This document shows positions 17,334 to 25,429 of a DNA stretch of 64,000 nucleotides, piece after piece. The notes under the pieces were generated by a model. It had not been told where the DNA came from and ran no database searches. It worked only from the letters and a program-made list of their open reading frames with translations. Position 1 is the stretch's first letter. The number at the start of each line of letters is the position of its first letter. The stretch lies in the NCBI RefSeq assembly GCF_019795295.1, contig NZ_JAIMCG010000018.1, positions 1 through 64,000 of the forward strand. Direction: 5' to 3'. Made by a program: the position numbers and the translations under genes. Origin of the DNA: Cupriavidus sp. AU9028 (GTDB lineage: Bacteria > Pseudomonadota > Gammaproteobacteria > Burkholderiales > Burkholderiaceae).

Positions 17334-17710
17334 ACCAACGCGTCGTGCCCGCGAAAGCGGGAATCCAGCGTCGTCAAGAGCCACTGGGTCCCCGCGTGCG
17401 CGGGGACGACGGAATGCTGACCTGGCTCGAACGACCAACGCGTCGTTCCCGCGAAAGCGGGAACCCAGCGTCGTCAAGCGCCACTGGTTCCCTGCGTTTG
17501 CGAAGGACGACGGAATGCTGACCTGGCTCGAACGACCAACCCGTCGTTCCCGCGAAAGCGGGAACCCAGCGTCTTCAAGAGCCACTGGGTCCCCGCGTGC
17601 CCGGGGACGACGGAATGCTGACCTGGCTCGAACGACCAACGCGTCGTTCCCGCGAAAGCGGGAGTCCAGCGTCTTCAAGCGCCACTGGTTCCCCGCGTTC
17701 GCGGGACGTC
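17334..17710. repeat. Four tandem ~100 bp repeats with CCCGCGAAAGCGGG hairpins
   Basis: The core GCGAAAGCGG recurs at 17351, 17451, 17552 and 17652, a period of 100-101 bases. Each unit holds the hairpin CCCGCGAAAGCGGG, then CCAGCGTC, GCCACTGG, a second hairpin around CCCCGCGT, and GACGGAATGCTGACCTGGCT. The copies differ by single bases. The hairpin-bearing unit resembles dispersed intergenic repeats common in Burkholderiales genomes. The stretch is non-coding. Confidence 0.85.
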
Positions 17711-17715
17711 AGCAG

Positions 17716-17743
17716 CCCCGCCGGTAGCACGGCGGGGTTTTTT
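17716..17743 (+). terminator. Rho-independent terminator after scoAB and the repeat tract
   Basis: Perfect 7-bp stem CCCCGCC (17716-17722) and GGCGGGG (17731-17737) with an 8-base loop, followed by six T. It would stop scoAB transcription after reading through the repeats. Confidence 0.85.
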
Positions 17744-17824
17744 CTTTCCGCCCGGCCGCAAGGGTAAACCACACGACGATGCGCCTTGCCTGCTTCCGCA
17801 GCCGCGCCTATGCTTGTTTCCATG

Positions 17825-17840
17825 ATTTGTCCGTACAAAT
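17825..17840. promoter_or_regulatory. Candidate GntR/HutC operator before the catabolic cluster
   Basis: ATTTGTCCGTACAAAT has 6-bp inverted arms (ATTTGT/ACAAAT) around a 4-base centre. A further inverted half GGACAAA lies at 17850-17856, pairing with TTTGTCC at 17826-17832. It is 72 bases before the receptor gene's ATG, and the only regulator in the cluster is the GntR/HutC protein at its far end. The link is inferred from symmetry and context. Confidence 0.5.
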
Positions 17841-17911
17841 AAACGAATAGGACAAACAGTGGTTTCGTTCCGGTCCACCGGACTTCCCACCTCACCACAG
17901 AGGAGACAAGC

Positions 17912-18928
17912 ATGCCCTTCCGTTCGCAGGGGAGCCGCGGCTCCCGCGCCCTCGCTTCGCCGATGTCCCCGCCACTGGCGCTTGCCGCTGCTGCCGTTGC
18001 CGCTGTCACTGCCGCAATGCCGCTGGCCGCCCATGCCGAGTTTCCCGACAAGACGGTCAAGATCGTCGTGCCGTATTCGGCCGGCGGCGGCACCGACATC
18101 GTGGCGCGCAAGCTCGCGGAGAAACTGACGCCGCGGTTGAAGCAGACGGTGCTGGTGGAGAACCGGCCCGGTGCCAACGGCATCATCGGCACCGACCATG
18201 TCGCCAAGTCGGCGCCGGACGGGCACACCTATGTGCTGGTGGTGAACACCCATCTGCTCAATCCGATCCTGTACAAGAAGATGCCGTATGACACCTTCAA
18301 CGATCTGATCGGCGTCACGATGGTTGCCAAGTCGCCACTGGTCTTCGTCGCCAAGTCGGAGCTGCCGGTGACCAACGCGGTCGAGTTCGCCCGCCACGTG
18401 AAGGCCAGCCCCGGCAAGTACTCGTACGGCAGCTCGGAGAACATGACCCGGCTGGTCGGCGCGATGTACAACAAGTACCAGAACCTGGACATGGTCAACG
18501 TCGCCTACAAGGGCGGCGCGCCGCTGATGACCGACGTCGTCGGCGGCGTTACCACCGTGGGCGTGACCAGCGTGCTGACGGCGATGCCGTTCATCAGTTC
18601 CGGCAGGCTCCGGCCGCTCGCCGTCACTGGCGCCGAGCGCACGCCGGCGCTGCCCGATGTGCCGACCATGATCGAATCGGGCATGAAGGACTTCGAGGTC
18701 TACACCTCGTACAGCCTGTACGCCCCCGCGAAGACGCCCAAGGCCGCGCTCGATCGCATGCAGAAGGAAGTGCATGCGGTAGTGATGGCGCCCGAGATGA
18801 AGGCCATTCTCGCCGAGCAGGCCGCCACCCCGGTGGCGCAGCCGGTCGACCAGTTCAACGCAGAAGTGAAGAAGGACTTCCAGCTGTGGCAGCGCCTGGC
18901 CCAGGAAGTGAATCTGCAAGCGGAATGA
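17912..18928 (+). CDS. Bug-family tripartite tricarboxylate transporter substrate-binding protein
   Basis: 338-residue periplasmic solute receptor of the TctC/Bug family, abundant in Burkholderiales. It has a signal peptide ending near PLAAHA-EFPDK, then the family pattern FPDKTVKIVVPYSAGGGTDI, LVENRPGANGIIGTDHVAKS and a closing region with PLAVTGAERTPALPDVPTM. Bug receptors bind small carboxylates through backbone loops, so the ligand here is probably an organic acid but cannot be named. AGGAGA precedes ATG 17912. First gene of the catabolic cluster; no TctA/TctB membrane partners are nearby. Confidence 0.9.
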   Translation: MPFRSQGSRGSRALASPMSPPLALAAAAVAAVTAAMPLAAHAEFPDKTVKIVVPYSAGGGTDIVARKLAEKLTPRLKQTVLVENRPGANGIIGTDHVAKSAPDGHTYVLVVNTHLLNPILYKKMPYDTFNDLIGVTMVAKSPLVFVAKSELPVTNAVEFARHVKASPGKYSYGSSENMTRLVGAMYNKYQNLDMVNVAYKGGAPLMTDVVGGVTTVGVTSVLTAMPFISSGRLRPLAVTGAERTPALPDVPTMIESGMKDFEVYTSYSLYAPAKTPKAALDRMQKEVHAVVMAPEMKAILAEQAATPVAQPVDQFNAEVKKDFQLWQRLAQEVNLQAE

Positions 18929-18963
18929 AGCGCCAGATGAACCACCAGACCATGGAGAGCACC

Positions 18964-20079
18964 ATGACGACCACCGATTCGATCCGTCCCGTTGCCGGCG
19001 GCTGGACCCGCCGCGATGTCGAACAGGACGACAGCTGGATTCATCCGCTCACCGAAGCGCAGATCGGCGCGCTCGAAGATGCGCTGCGGCACGCGCTGGG
19101 CACCGGCAAGGGCATGTTCGAGATGTCGGTCGAGGACTTTCCGCTCGATGCGGCGGTGCGCGACACGCTGGTCGGCATCGTCGACGAGACGCAGGGCGGG
19201 TTCGGTTTCAAGCTGCTGCGCGGCTTTCCGGTCGATCGCTGGAGCCGCGACGAGTTGCGCACGCTGTTCTGGGGCATCGGTCTCGTGCTTGGCGTACCCC
19301 GTCCTCAAGGCAAGGCCAGCCAGTTCATGTCGGACGTGCGCGATGCCGGTGGCACCTATCGCTCGGCCACCGGGCGCGGCTACAACACGCGCTCGGGCCT
19401 GGATTTCCACGCCGATGGCAGTGACATGGTCGGCCTCTTTTGCGTGCGCACGGCCAGGAGCGGCGGCTCCAGCCTGATCTCCAGTTCGATCGCCGCGCAC
19501 AACGAGATGGTGCGGCTGCAGCCCGATCTCGCCGCGCAGCTGTATGCGCCGATGATCTTCAGCCGCCAGGGCGAGCAGGCGCCGGAGGAAGCGCCGTACT
19601 ACAGCGCGCCGATCTTCGGTGTGCGCGACGGCCACTTTGCCTGCCGCCATATCCGCAACCATATCAAGGGCGCGCAGCAGACCTTCGCCGACATTCCGCG
19701 CCTGACGCCACAGCAGATCGAGGCACTCGACCTGTTCGACGAATTGCTGGCGCGCGACGACTTGTGCTACCACATGTGGCTGCAACCCGGTGACATTCAG
19801 CTGGTCAACAACCATATCGTGCTGCATTCGCGCACCGAATACGAGGACTATGACGAGCCGGACCGCAAGCGTCATCTGTTCCGGCTCTGGCTGTCGCTGC
19901 CGCAGGGCCAGCCGCTGCCGCACGGCTGGCAGGACGCGTACAAGGACGTGGAGACGCGTTGTGTGCGCGGGGGCTTTCGCGGCATGGGCATTACCCCGGA
20001 GATCCGTGCGTTCGAGGCGCGCATCGCGCGCGCGCACGGCATGCAGTTGCGCATCTATCCCGAGAAGGAGGCAGCATGA
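18964..20079 (+). CDS. TauD/TfdA-family Fe(II)/2-oxoglutarate-dependent dioxygenase
   Basis: 371-residue oxygenase. The facial-triad motif H-x-D is seen in LDFHADGSDM and the distal His in NNHIVLHSRTEYED, followed by the 2-oxoglutarate-binding Arg region KRHLFRLWLS. Family members hydroxylate small acids or sulfonates and release CO2 plus succinate. ATG 18964 has GGAGAG upstream; earlier in-frame ATGs at 18925, 18937 and 18952 are possible. It ends in an ATGA overlap with the lyase gene, indicating a coupled step in one pathway. The substrate is unknown. Confidence 0.88.
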   Translation: MTTTDSIRPVAGGWTRRDVEQDDSWIHPLTEAQIGALEDALRHALGTGKGMFEMSVEDFPLDAAVRDTLVGIVDETQGGFGFKLLRGFPVDRWSRDELRTLFWGIGLVLGVPRPQGKASQFMSDVRDAGGTYRSATGRGYNTRSGLDFHADGSDMVGLFCVRTARSGGSSLISSSIAAHNEMVRLQPDLAAQLYAPMIFSRQGEQAPEEAPYYSAPIFGVRDGHFACRHIRNHIKGAQQTFADIPRLTPQQIEALDLFDELLARDDLCYHMWLQPGDIQLVNNHIVLHSRTEYEDYDEPDRKRHLFRLWLSLPQGQPLPHGWQDAYKDVETRCVRGGFRGMGITPEIRAFEARIARAHGMQLRIYPEKEAA

Positions 20080-20963
20080 GCGCAGTCGAGAAGCCGCAGC
20101 AATCCACCCGTCCCGGCATGCGCGAGCTGCTGGCGCGCAAGCGCCTGATCGCCGCGCCGGGCGTGTTCGACATGATCTCGGTGCGCATCGCCGCGCGGAT
20201 GGGGTTCGACTGCCTCTATATGACCGGCTACGGCACGGTGGCGTCCTATCTCGGGCTGCCTGACGCGGGTCTGGCCACCTACACCGACATGGTCAACCGG
20301 GTCGGCGCCTTCTGCTCGGCCGCGCCGATGCCGGTAATCTGCGACGGCGATACCGGCTACGGCGGGCTGCTCAACGTCGCGCATACCGTGCGCGGCTACG
20401 AGCGCGCGGGCGCCAGCGTCATCCAGCTGGAGGACCAGGAGTTTCCGAAGAAGTGCGGCCATACGCCCGGCCGGCGCGTCATCGCCACCGAGGACATGGT
20501 CAAGAAGATCCGCGTTGCGGTCGAAGCGCGGGAAAGCCGCGACTTCCTGATCCTGGCCCGCACCGATGCCCGCACCACGCTGGGCCTGGACGAAGCGCTG
20601 CGGCGCGCGGAAGCCTATGCGCGGGCAGGGGCGGACATCCTGTTCGTCGAGTCGCCCGAGTCCGAGCAGGAACTGGAGACGATCGGCAAGACCTTCGACC
20701 TGCCGTTGCTGGTCAACGTGGTGGAAACCGGCCGCACCCCCGTGCTGCCGGCCGAGACGCTGGAGCAGATGGGGTTTGCCATCGCGATCTACCCGGCCAT
20801 CGGTTTCCTGGCCGCCGGCAAGGCGCTGGAGGACGCGTACTCCCACCTGCAGACGCACCGCACGTCGCTGGGGATCGGCGACAAGCTCTATGACTTTCCG
20901 CGCTTCAATACGCTGATGGACTTCGAATCGGTGTGGGAATTCGACAAGCGGCACGCTTCCTGA
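20076..20963 (+). CDS. Isocitrate lyase/PEP mutase-family C-C lyase
   Basis: 295-residue TIM-barrel enzyme. DGDTGYGG (Mg-binding Asp region), VIQLEDQEFPKKCGH and ARTDAR are the family marks. The KKCGH cysteine is the catalytic acid/base of isocitrate and methylisocitrate lyases and is absent from PEP mutases proper, so a lyase acting on a 2-hydroxy di- or tricarboxylate (for example a methylisocitrate- or dimethylmalate-like acid) is inferred. Starts inside the dioxygenase stop (ATGA) and ends two bases before the MFS gene. Confidence 0.88.
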   Translation: MSAVEKPQQSTRPGMRELLARKRLIAAPGVFDMISVRIAARMGFDCLYMTGYGTVASYLGLPDAGLATYTDMVNRVGAFCSAAPMPVICDGDTGYGGLLNVAHTVRGYERAGASVIQLEDQEFPKKCGHTPGRRVIATEDMVKKIRVAVEARESRDFLILARTDARTTLGLDEALRRAEAYARAGADILFVESPESEQELETIGKTFDLPLLVNVVETGRTPVLPAETLEQMGFAIAIYPAIGFLAAGKALEDAYSHLQTHRTSLGIGDKLYDFPRFNTLMDFESVWEFDKRHAS

Positions 20964-20965
20964 CC

Positions 20966-22270
20966 ATGGTGGCGCAGGCGGGGGCCAGCCGGCGGCGCGC
21001 CGCCGTCATGGTGGCCGGCACGCTTGCCTGCACGCTGGCCATCCAGATGATGGCCACGGCCGGCACGCTTGCCTTCGCGGTGCTGGCGCCGGCCATCCCG
21101 GGCGTGGCGCTGGCCAGCGTCGGCGTGTTTCTCGCGCTGGTGTATGTCGGCGGCATGATCGGCAGCATCTGCGGCGGCGCGCTGGTGGACCGGCTGGGGC
21201 CGGTACGGACGTCGCAACTGTCGCTGCTGATCCAGGCAGCCGCGCTGTGCATGCTGGCCAGCGCCGAGCCATGGCTGCGCCTGCCGGCCGCGCTGGCGCT
21301 CGGGTTGGGCTACGGTCCGGTGACGCCGGCCAGCTCGCAGATCCTTGCGCGCACCACCTCGCCGGAGCGAATGAGCCTGGTGTTCTCGCTCAAGCAGACC
21401 GGCGTGCCGCTGGGCGGCCTGCTCGGCGGCCTGGCGCTGCCGCCGCTGACGGCGCTGTGGTCTTGGCAGGCCGCGCTCTACATGCTCGCCGCCGCGGGCA
21501 CGGCCGTGGCACTGCTGGCGCAGGCACTGCGGCGTCAGTTCGACGCCGTGCGCGCCGTTCCTTCCCTCTCCCGCTCGCCAGAGAGGGGCCGGGGGAGAGC
21601 GCAGCCGCAGCCCGGCATGGCCGCCCGAGCCGCCCGCCACCTGGCCGGCCCCATCGCCGACGCCCTCTCCAGTCCCAGCCTGCGCGCGCTGGTCACCGTC
21701 TCCGTGCTGTTCTCCGCCTGCCAGCTTTCGGTGAGCGGCTACCTGATGGTGTTCCTGACCGACGAGGTCGGTATCTCGCTGACCGAAGCCGGCATGGTCT
21801 ACGCTGTCACGCAGGGCGCCGGCGTCGCGGGGCGGATCGCCTGGGGCCATCTGGCCGACCGGACCGGCTCGCCGCGCGGCGTGCTGGTCGCCCTGGGCAT
21901 GCTGATGGCCGTCACCTTGCTGGCCGCGGCATGCTTCAGCGCGCAGTGGCCCGCCCTGGCGCTTGCCGTGGCGGCTGCCGCGCTGGGCGCCACGGCCATC
22001 GGCTGGAATGGCGTCTATCTGGGCGAGGTGGCGCGGCTCGCGCCGCCCGGGCGTGTCGCCACGGCCACCGGCGGCGCGTTGTTCTTCACCTATCTGGGCG
22101 TGGTAGCCGGTCCGCCCGCTTTCGGCTATCTGGCCCAGGGCACCGGCAGTCTTGGACTGGCGTATGGCGCGCTGGCCGCCATGCCGGCGCTGGCGATCGC
22201 GCTGTTACGCCGCGCCGGCAGGCAGGCCCTTGCCGCTGGCGACAACGCCGTACCAAAGGAGCGTCAATGA
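20966..22270 (+). CDS. MFS transporter
   Basis: 434-residue 12-helix major facilitator carrier. Helices are visible on both halves: AVLAPAIPGVALASVGVFLA, PAALALGLGYGPVTPA, GVPLGGLLGGLALP in the first, and SVLFSACQLSVSGYLMVFL and later helices in the second. ATG 20966 lies two bases past the lyase stop; ATG 21008 is an alternative. The central cytoplasmic loop encodes SLSRSPERGRGRAQ, which is a translated copy of the G/C-rich intergenic repeat (21564-21599). Its 3' end overlaps the ligase ATG. It probably imports the cluster's substrate or exports a product. Confidence 0.88.
   Translation: MVAQAGASRRRAAVMVAGTLACTLAIQMMATAGTLAFAVLAPAIPGVALASVGVFLALVYVGGMIGSICGGALVDRLGPVRTSQLSLLIQAAALCMLASAEPWLRLPAALALGLGYGPVTPASSQILARTTSPERMSLVFSLKQTGVPLGGLLGGLALPPLTALWSWQAALYMLAAAGTAVALLAQALRRQFDAVRAVPSLSRSPERGRGRAQPQPGMAARAARHLAGPIADALSSPSLRALVTVSVLFSACQLSVSGYLMVFLTDEVGISLTEAGMVYAVTQGAGVAGRIAWGHLADRTGSPRGVLVALGMLMAVTLLAAACFSAQWPALALAVAAAALGATAIGWNGVYLGEVARLAPPGRVATATGGALFFTYLGVVAGPPAFGYLAQGTGSLGLAYGALAAMPALAIALLRRAGRQALAAGDNAVPKERQ
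21564..21599. repeat. Intergenic-type palindromic repeat inside the MFS coding sequence
   Basis: CCCTCTCCCGCTCGCCAGAG followed by AGGGGCCGGGGGAGAG matches one arm of the repeat family at 3676-3795 and 27797-27838. It is read through in frame and adds a basic loop between the two halves of the transporter. Confidence 0.7.
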
Positions 22271-23946
22271 CATCCCGCATCTCCGACAGCGGCGACCGCG
22301 CCGACAGTGCCCGCAACCCCTACGACAGCGGCCTGGACCGCAACGCCGCCAACCATGTCCCGCTCTCGCCGCTGAGCTTTCTGCCGCGCGCGGCGCTGGT
22401 CCACCCGCACGCCGTCGCGCTCGTCTACGGCGAGCGCCAATGGAGCTGGAGCGAGGTCTTCATCCGCTGCCGGCGCCTGGCCAGCGCACTGCGGGCCCGG
22501 GGGATCGGCCGGGGCGATACCGTCGCCGCGATGCTGCCCAATGTGCCGGCGATGTTCGAGGCCCACTATGGCGTACCGGCCACCGGCGCCGTGCTCAACA
22601 CGCTCAACACCCGGCTCGATGCCCCTGCCATCGCATTCATGCTCGACCATGGCGAAGCGCGCGTACTGCTGGTCGATCCCGAATACGCCGCGGTCGTCAA
22701 CGAGGCAATGGCGTTGCTGCGTGGACCCAGGCCCCTGCTGGTGCGCGTGGACGACGACGCGGCGCCGCCGGGTCCGCCGATCGGCGAGCTCGACTACGAA
22801 GCGCTGCTGGAGCAGGGCGATCCCGAGGCGCCATGGAGCGGACCGGCCGACGAGTGGGACGCGATTGCGTTGAACTACACCTCCGGCACGACCGGCGATC
22901 CGAAGGGGGTGGTCACCCACCATCGCGGCGCCTATCTGAATGCCGCCGACAATGCCATCAACTGGCCGCTGCCGCGGCACCCGGTCTACCTGTGGACGCT
23001 GCCGATGTTCCACTGCAATGGCTGGTGCTTCCCCTGGACGATGGCACTGGTCGCCGGTACCAGCATCTGCCTGCGGCGGGTCGATCCGGCCGTGATCTTC
23101 GACCTGGTGCGCCGCCACCGGATCACCCATCTGTGCGGTGCGCCGATCGTCTACAGCATGCTGGTCAATGCGCCGGCGCAGATGCGCGAAGGCATTGGCC
23201 ATCGCATCCAGGGCCAGATTGCCGGCGCGGCGCCGCCGGCCGCGGTGATCGAGGCCTGCACGGCAATGGGCATCGACCTGACCCACGTCTATGGACTGAC
23301 CGAGGTCTACGGTCCGGCCGGCATCTGCGAGCCGCAACCGCAGTGGGACGCGCTGCCGCCCGACGAGCGCGCCCGCATGATCGGGCGGCAGGGCGTGCCC
23401 GGCCCGCTGCAGGAGGCCATGACCGTGCTGGACCCGACGACGCTGCAGCCGGTCCCCTGGGATGGCGAGACCATCGGCGAAGTGGTGTTCCGCGGCAACA
23501 TCGTGATGAAGGGGTACCTGAAGAACCCGTCCGCCACCGCCGCGGCGTTCGCGGGCGGCTGGTTTCATACCGGGGACCTGGCGGTCGTCCATGCCGACGG
23601 CTACGTCAAGATTCGCGACCGCAGCAAGGACGTGATCATTTCCGGCGGCGAGAACATCAGTTCGATCGAGGTCGAGGACATCTTGCATCGGCATCCCGCC
23701 GTCATGCTCGCCGCGGTGGTCGCCATGCCGGACCCGAAGTGGGGCGAGGTGCCGTGCGCCTTCGTCGAGCTCAAGCCCGACGCGCAGGCCAGCGAAACCG
23801 AACTGATCGAGTTCTGCCGCGCCAACCTGGCACGCTTCAAGGTCCCGAAGCAGGTCGTGTTCGGGCCCTTGCCCAGGACATCGACCGGCAAGATCCAGAA
23901 ATTCGTGCTGCGCTCCCAGGTGAAATCGACCGACGCCCTGGCGTAG
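22267..23946 (+). CDS. Acyl-CoA synthetase (AMP-binding, ANL superfamily)
   Basis: 559-residue ligase that activates a carboxylic acid through an acyl-adenylate and then CoA. The ATP-binding P-loop TSGTTGDPKGV is at about 206-216, HVYGLTEVYGPAG forms the adenylate motif, RDRSKDVIISGGENISS is the hinge region, and the catalytic Lys is K542 in STGKIQKFVLR. It resembles medium-chain/short-chain acyl-CoA synthetases rather than acetyl-CoA synthetase. Begins at an ATGA overlap with the MFS gene. Its substrate is presumably the acid produced by the lyase. Confidence 0.9.
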   Translation: MTSRISDSGDRADSARNPYDSGLDRNAANHVPLSPLSFLPRAALVHPHAVALVYGERQWSWSEVFIRCRRLASALRARGIGRGDTVAAMLPNVPAMFEAHYGVPATGAVLNTLNTRLDAPAIAFMLDHGEARVLLVDPEYAAVVNEAMALLRGPRPLLVRVDDDAAPPGPPIGELDYEALLEQGDPEAPWSGPADEWDAIALNYTSGTTGDPKGVVTHHRGAYLNAADNAINWPLPRHPVYLWTLPMFHCNGWCFPWTMALVAGTSICLRRVDPAVIFDLVRRHRITHLCGAPIVYSMLVNAPAQMREGIGHRIQGQIAGAAPPAAVIEACTAMGIDLTHVYGLTEVYGPAGICEPQPQWDALPPDERARMIGRQGVPGPLQEAMTVLDPTTLQPVPWDGETIGEVVFRGNIVMKGYLKNPSATAAAFAGGWFHTGDLAVVHADGYVKIRDRSKDVIISGGENISSIEVEDILHRHPAVMLAAVVAMPDPKWGEVPCAFVELKPDAQASETELIEFCRANLARFKVPKQVVFGPLPRTSTGKIQKFVLRSQVKSTDALA

Positions 23947-24029
23947 CGGGAGGACTGCCCCCGGCTTGCCGCGGGGGCGGCCCACCGCTATGCTGCACGC
24001 CACCTTTGCCGCATTGACGACTCGCCGAT

Positions 24030-24833
24030 ATGGAACGTGTTGCACCCTTCGATCACGACGCCGAGCCGGCCGCCGCCGAGACGCCGGGCGCCGGGGGCCC
24101 GCGCTATCACGCGCTCGCCCGCACCTTGCGCAGCGAGATCGAGAACGGCACCTATCCGGTCGGCGGCAAGCTGCCGACCGAGATGGAACTGTGCAAGCAA
24201 TTCGGTGCCAGCCGGCATACCGTGCGAGCCGCCATCGACCGGCTGGCGCGCCTTGGCCTGATCAGCCGTACGCCGCGCATCGGTACGGTCGTCACCGCGT
24301 CGCGGGCGAGGCAGGGATATGAACTGGCGGTAGGGAAGGTGGGCGACCTGCTGCAGTACGCCGCGACCACGCGCATGCGCGTGGTATCCCGCCAGCTGCA
24401 GGAGATCGGCGAGGATGCCGACCCGACGCTGCAACCGTTCCTCGGCCAACGCTGGCTGGTCATTCGCGGCGTGCGCACCGGCGAGGCCGCGGCCGCGCCG
24501 ATCTGCTACAACGAAGTGTGGGTGCACCCCGATTTTCGCGGCGTGCAGGGGGCCGAGCAGGACATCGAAGCGTCGGTGTTCCACCTGATCGAGCAGCAGT
24601 TCAACGTGGCGATTGCCCGCATCGAGCAGGTGATCCACGCCGCTGCCTTGCCCGCCGATATCGCCGCGCTCCTGCAGGTCGACCCCGGCACTGCCGGGCT
24701 GTGGATCAACCGGCAGTACCGCGATGCGAACGGACGCCTGATCGAGATGGCGCTGTCGGTGCATCCGGCCGAGCGCTTCTCGTACCGGATGGTGCTGGAC
24801 CGGGCCTGGCGCGGCCCCTCCGAGGGCGGCTAG
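24030..24833 (+). CDS. GntR-family (HutC/UTRA) transcriptional regulator
   Basis: 267-residue repressor-type protein: winged helix-turn-helix at about 25-95 (RYHALARTLRSEIENGTYPV, LPTEMELCKQFGASRHTVRA) and a C-terminal UTRA ligand-binding domain (about 110-260). It is the last gene of the catabolic cluster, 83 bases behind the ligase, and is the likely local regulator; the effector should be a pathway metabolite. The palindrome at 17825-17840 in front of the cluster is its best candidate site. Confidence 0.9.
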   Translation: MERVAPFDHDAEPAAAETPGAGGPRYHALARTLRSEIENGTYPVGGKLPTEMELCKQFGASRHTVRAAIDRLARLGLISRTPRIGTVVTASRARQGYELAVGKVGDLLQYAATTRMRVVSRQLQEIGEDADPTLQPFLGQRWLVIRGVRTGEAAAAPICYNEVWVHPDFRGVQGAEQDIEASVFHLIEQQFNVAIARIEQVIHAAALPADIAALLQVDPGTAGLWINRQYRDANGRLIEMALSVHPAERFSYRMVLDRAWRGPSEGG

Positions 24834-24877
24834 GAGCGCCGCCGCGGGGGCGCAGCGGCGCTGGCGTCAGCGACTTC

Positions 24878-25429
24878 TCAGCGGTTGCCAGGATAGTGCG
24901 TGAATCGGCTGGCCGTGCCATCGGCCCGCACCAGCAGCACGTCGTACGTGTCCCGGCGGTCTCCCTGCTCCATGCCGGGCGAGCCCACCGGCATGCCCGG
25001 CACCGCCAGTCCGGTTGCCTTCGGCCGCGCGGCCAGCAGCTTGCGGATATCGGCCGCCGGCACATGGCCTTCGAGCACATAGCCCTCGACCACGCCGGTG
25101 TGGCACGAACCGAACCGCTCCGGCATGCCCAGCCGCGCCCGGTGCTCGCCGGTGTCCTCGACATTGCGCACCGTGGCCGCGAAGCCGTTCTGCCGCAGGT
25201 GCGACACCCAGCCCTCGCAGCAGCCGCACAGCGGGCTCTTGAAGACTTCGATGGCGGGCGCCGCCGTGGAGGCGAGCGCCGCGCGCGGCACGACGGCAAG
25301 CGCCGCCGCGCTGGCGGCCCCGGCGGCGAGCAGCATCAGCGCCTGCCGGCGCGTGACAGGCGGCGAGAACGGCCGCGATGGGTCCAGCATCGCCACCCCG
25401 ATCGATCGCGAAACGCTTCGCTTGCTCAT
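24878..25429 (-). CDS. DUF411 (CopG-like metal-binding) exported protein
   Basis: 183-residue protein with an N-terminal twin-arginine-like signal (TRRQALMLLAAGAASAAALA, about 26-45) and a DUF411 domain: EVFKSPLCGCCEGWVSHL with the CGCC metal/thiol motif near 68-71, later FGSCHTGVVEGYVLEGHVPA and GMPVGSPGME. DUF411 proteins are tied to copper handling and other metals in proteobacteria. Its start overlaps the bdhA stop (25426-25428), so it is read from the bdhA transcript, an unusual pairing. ATG at residue 14 is an alternative start. Confidence 0.85.
   Translation of the reverse strand: MSKRSVSRSIGVAMLDPSRPFSPPVTRRQALMLLAAGAASAAALAVVPRAALASTAAPAIEVFKSPLCGCCEGWVSHLRQNGFAATVRNVEDTGEHRARLGMPERFGSCHTGVVEGYVLEGHVPAADIRKLLAARPKATGLAVPGMPVGSPGMEQGDRRDTYDVLLVRADGTASRFTHYPGNR

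Noticed and set aside
17334-17710. CRISPR-like regular repeats
   Set aside because: The whole ~100 bp unit is repeated, including what would be spacers, and no cas genes are near.
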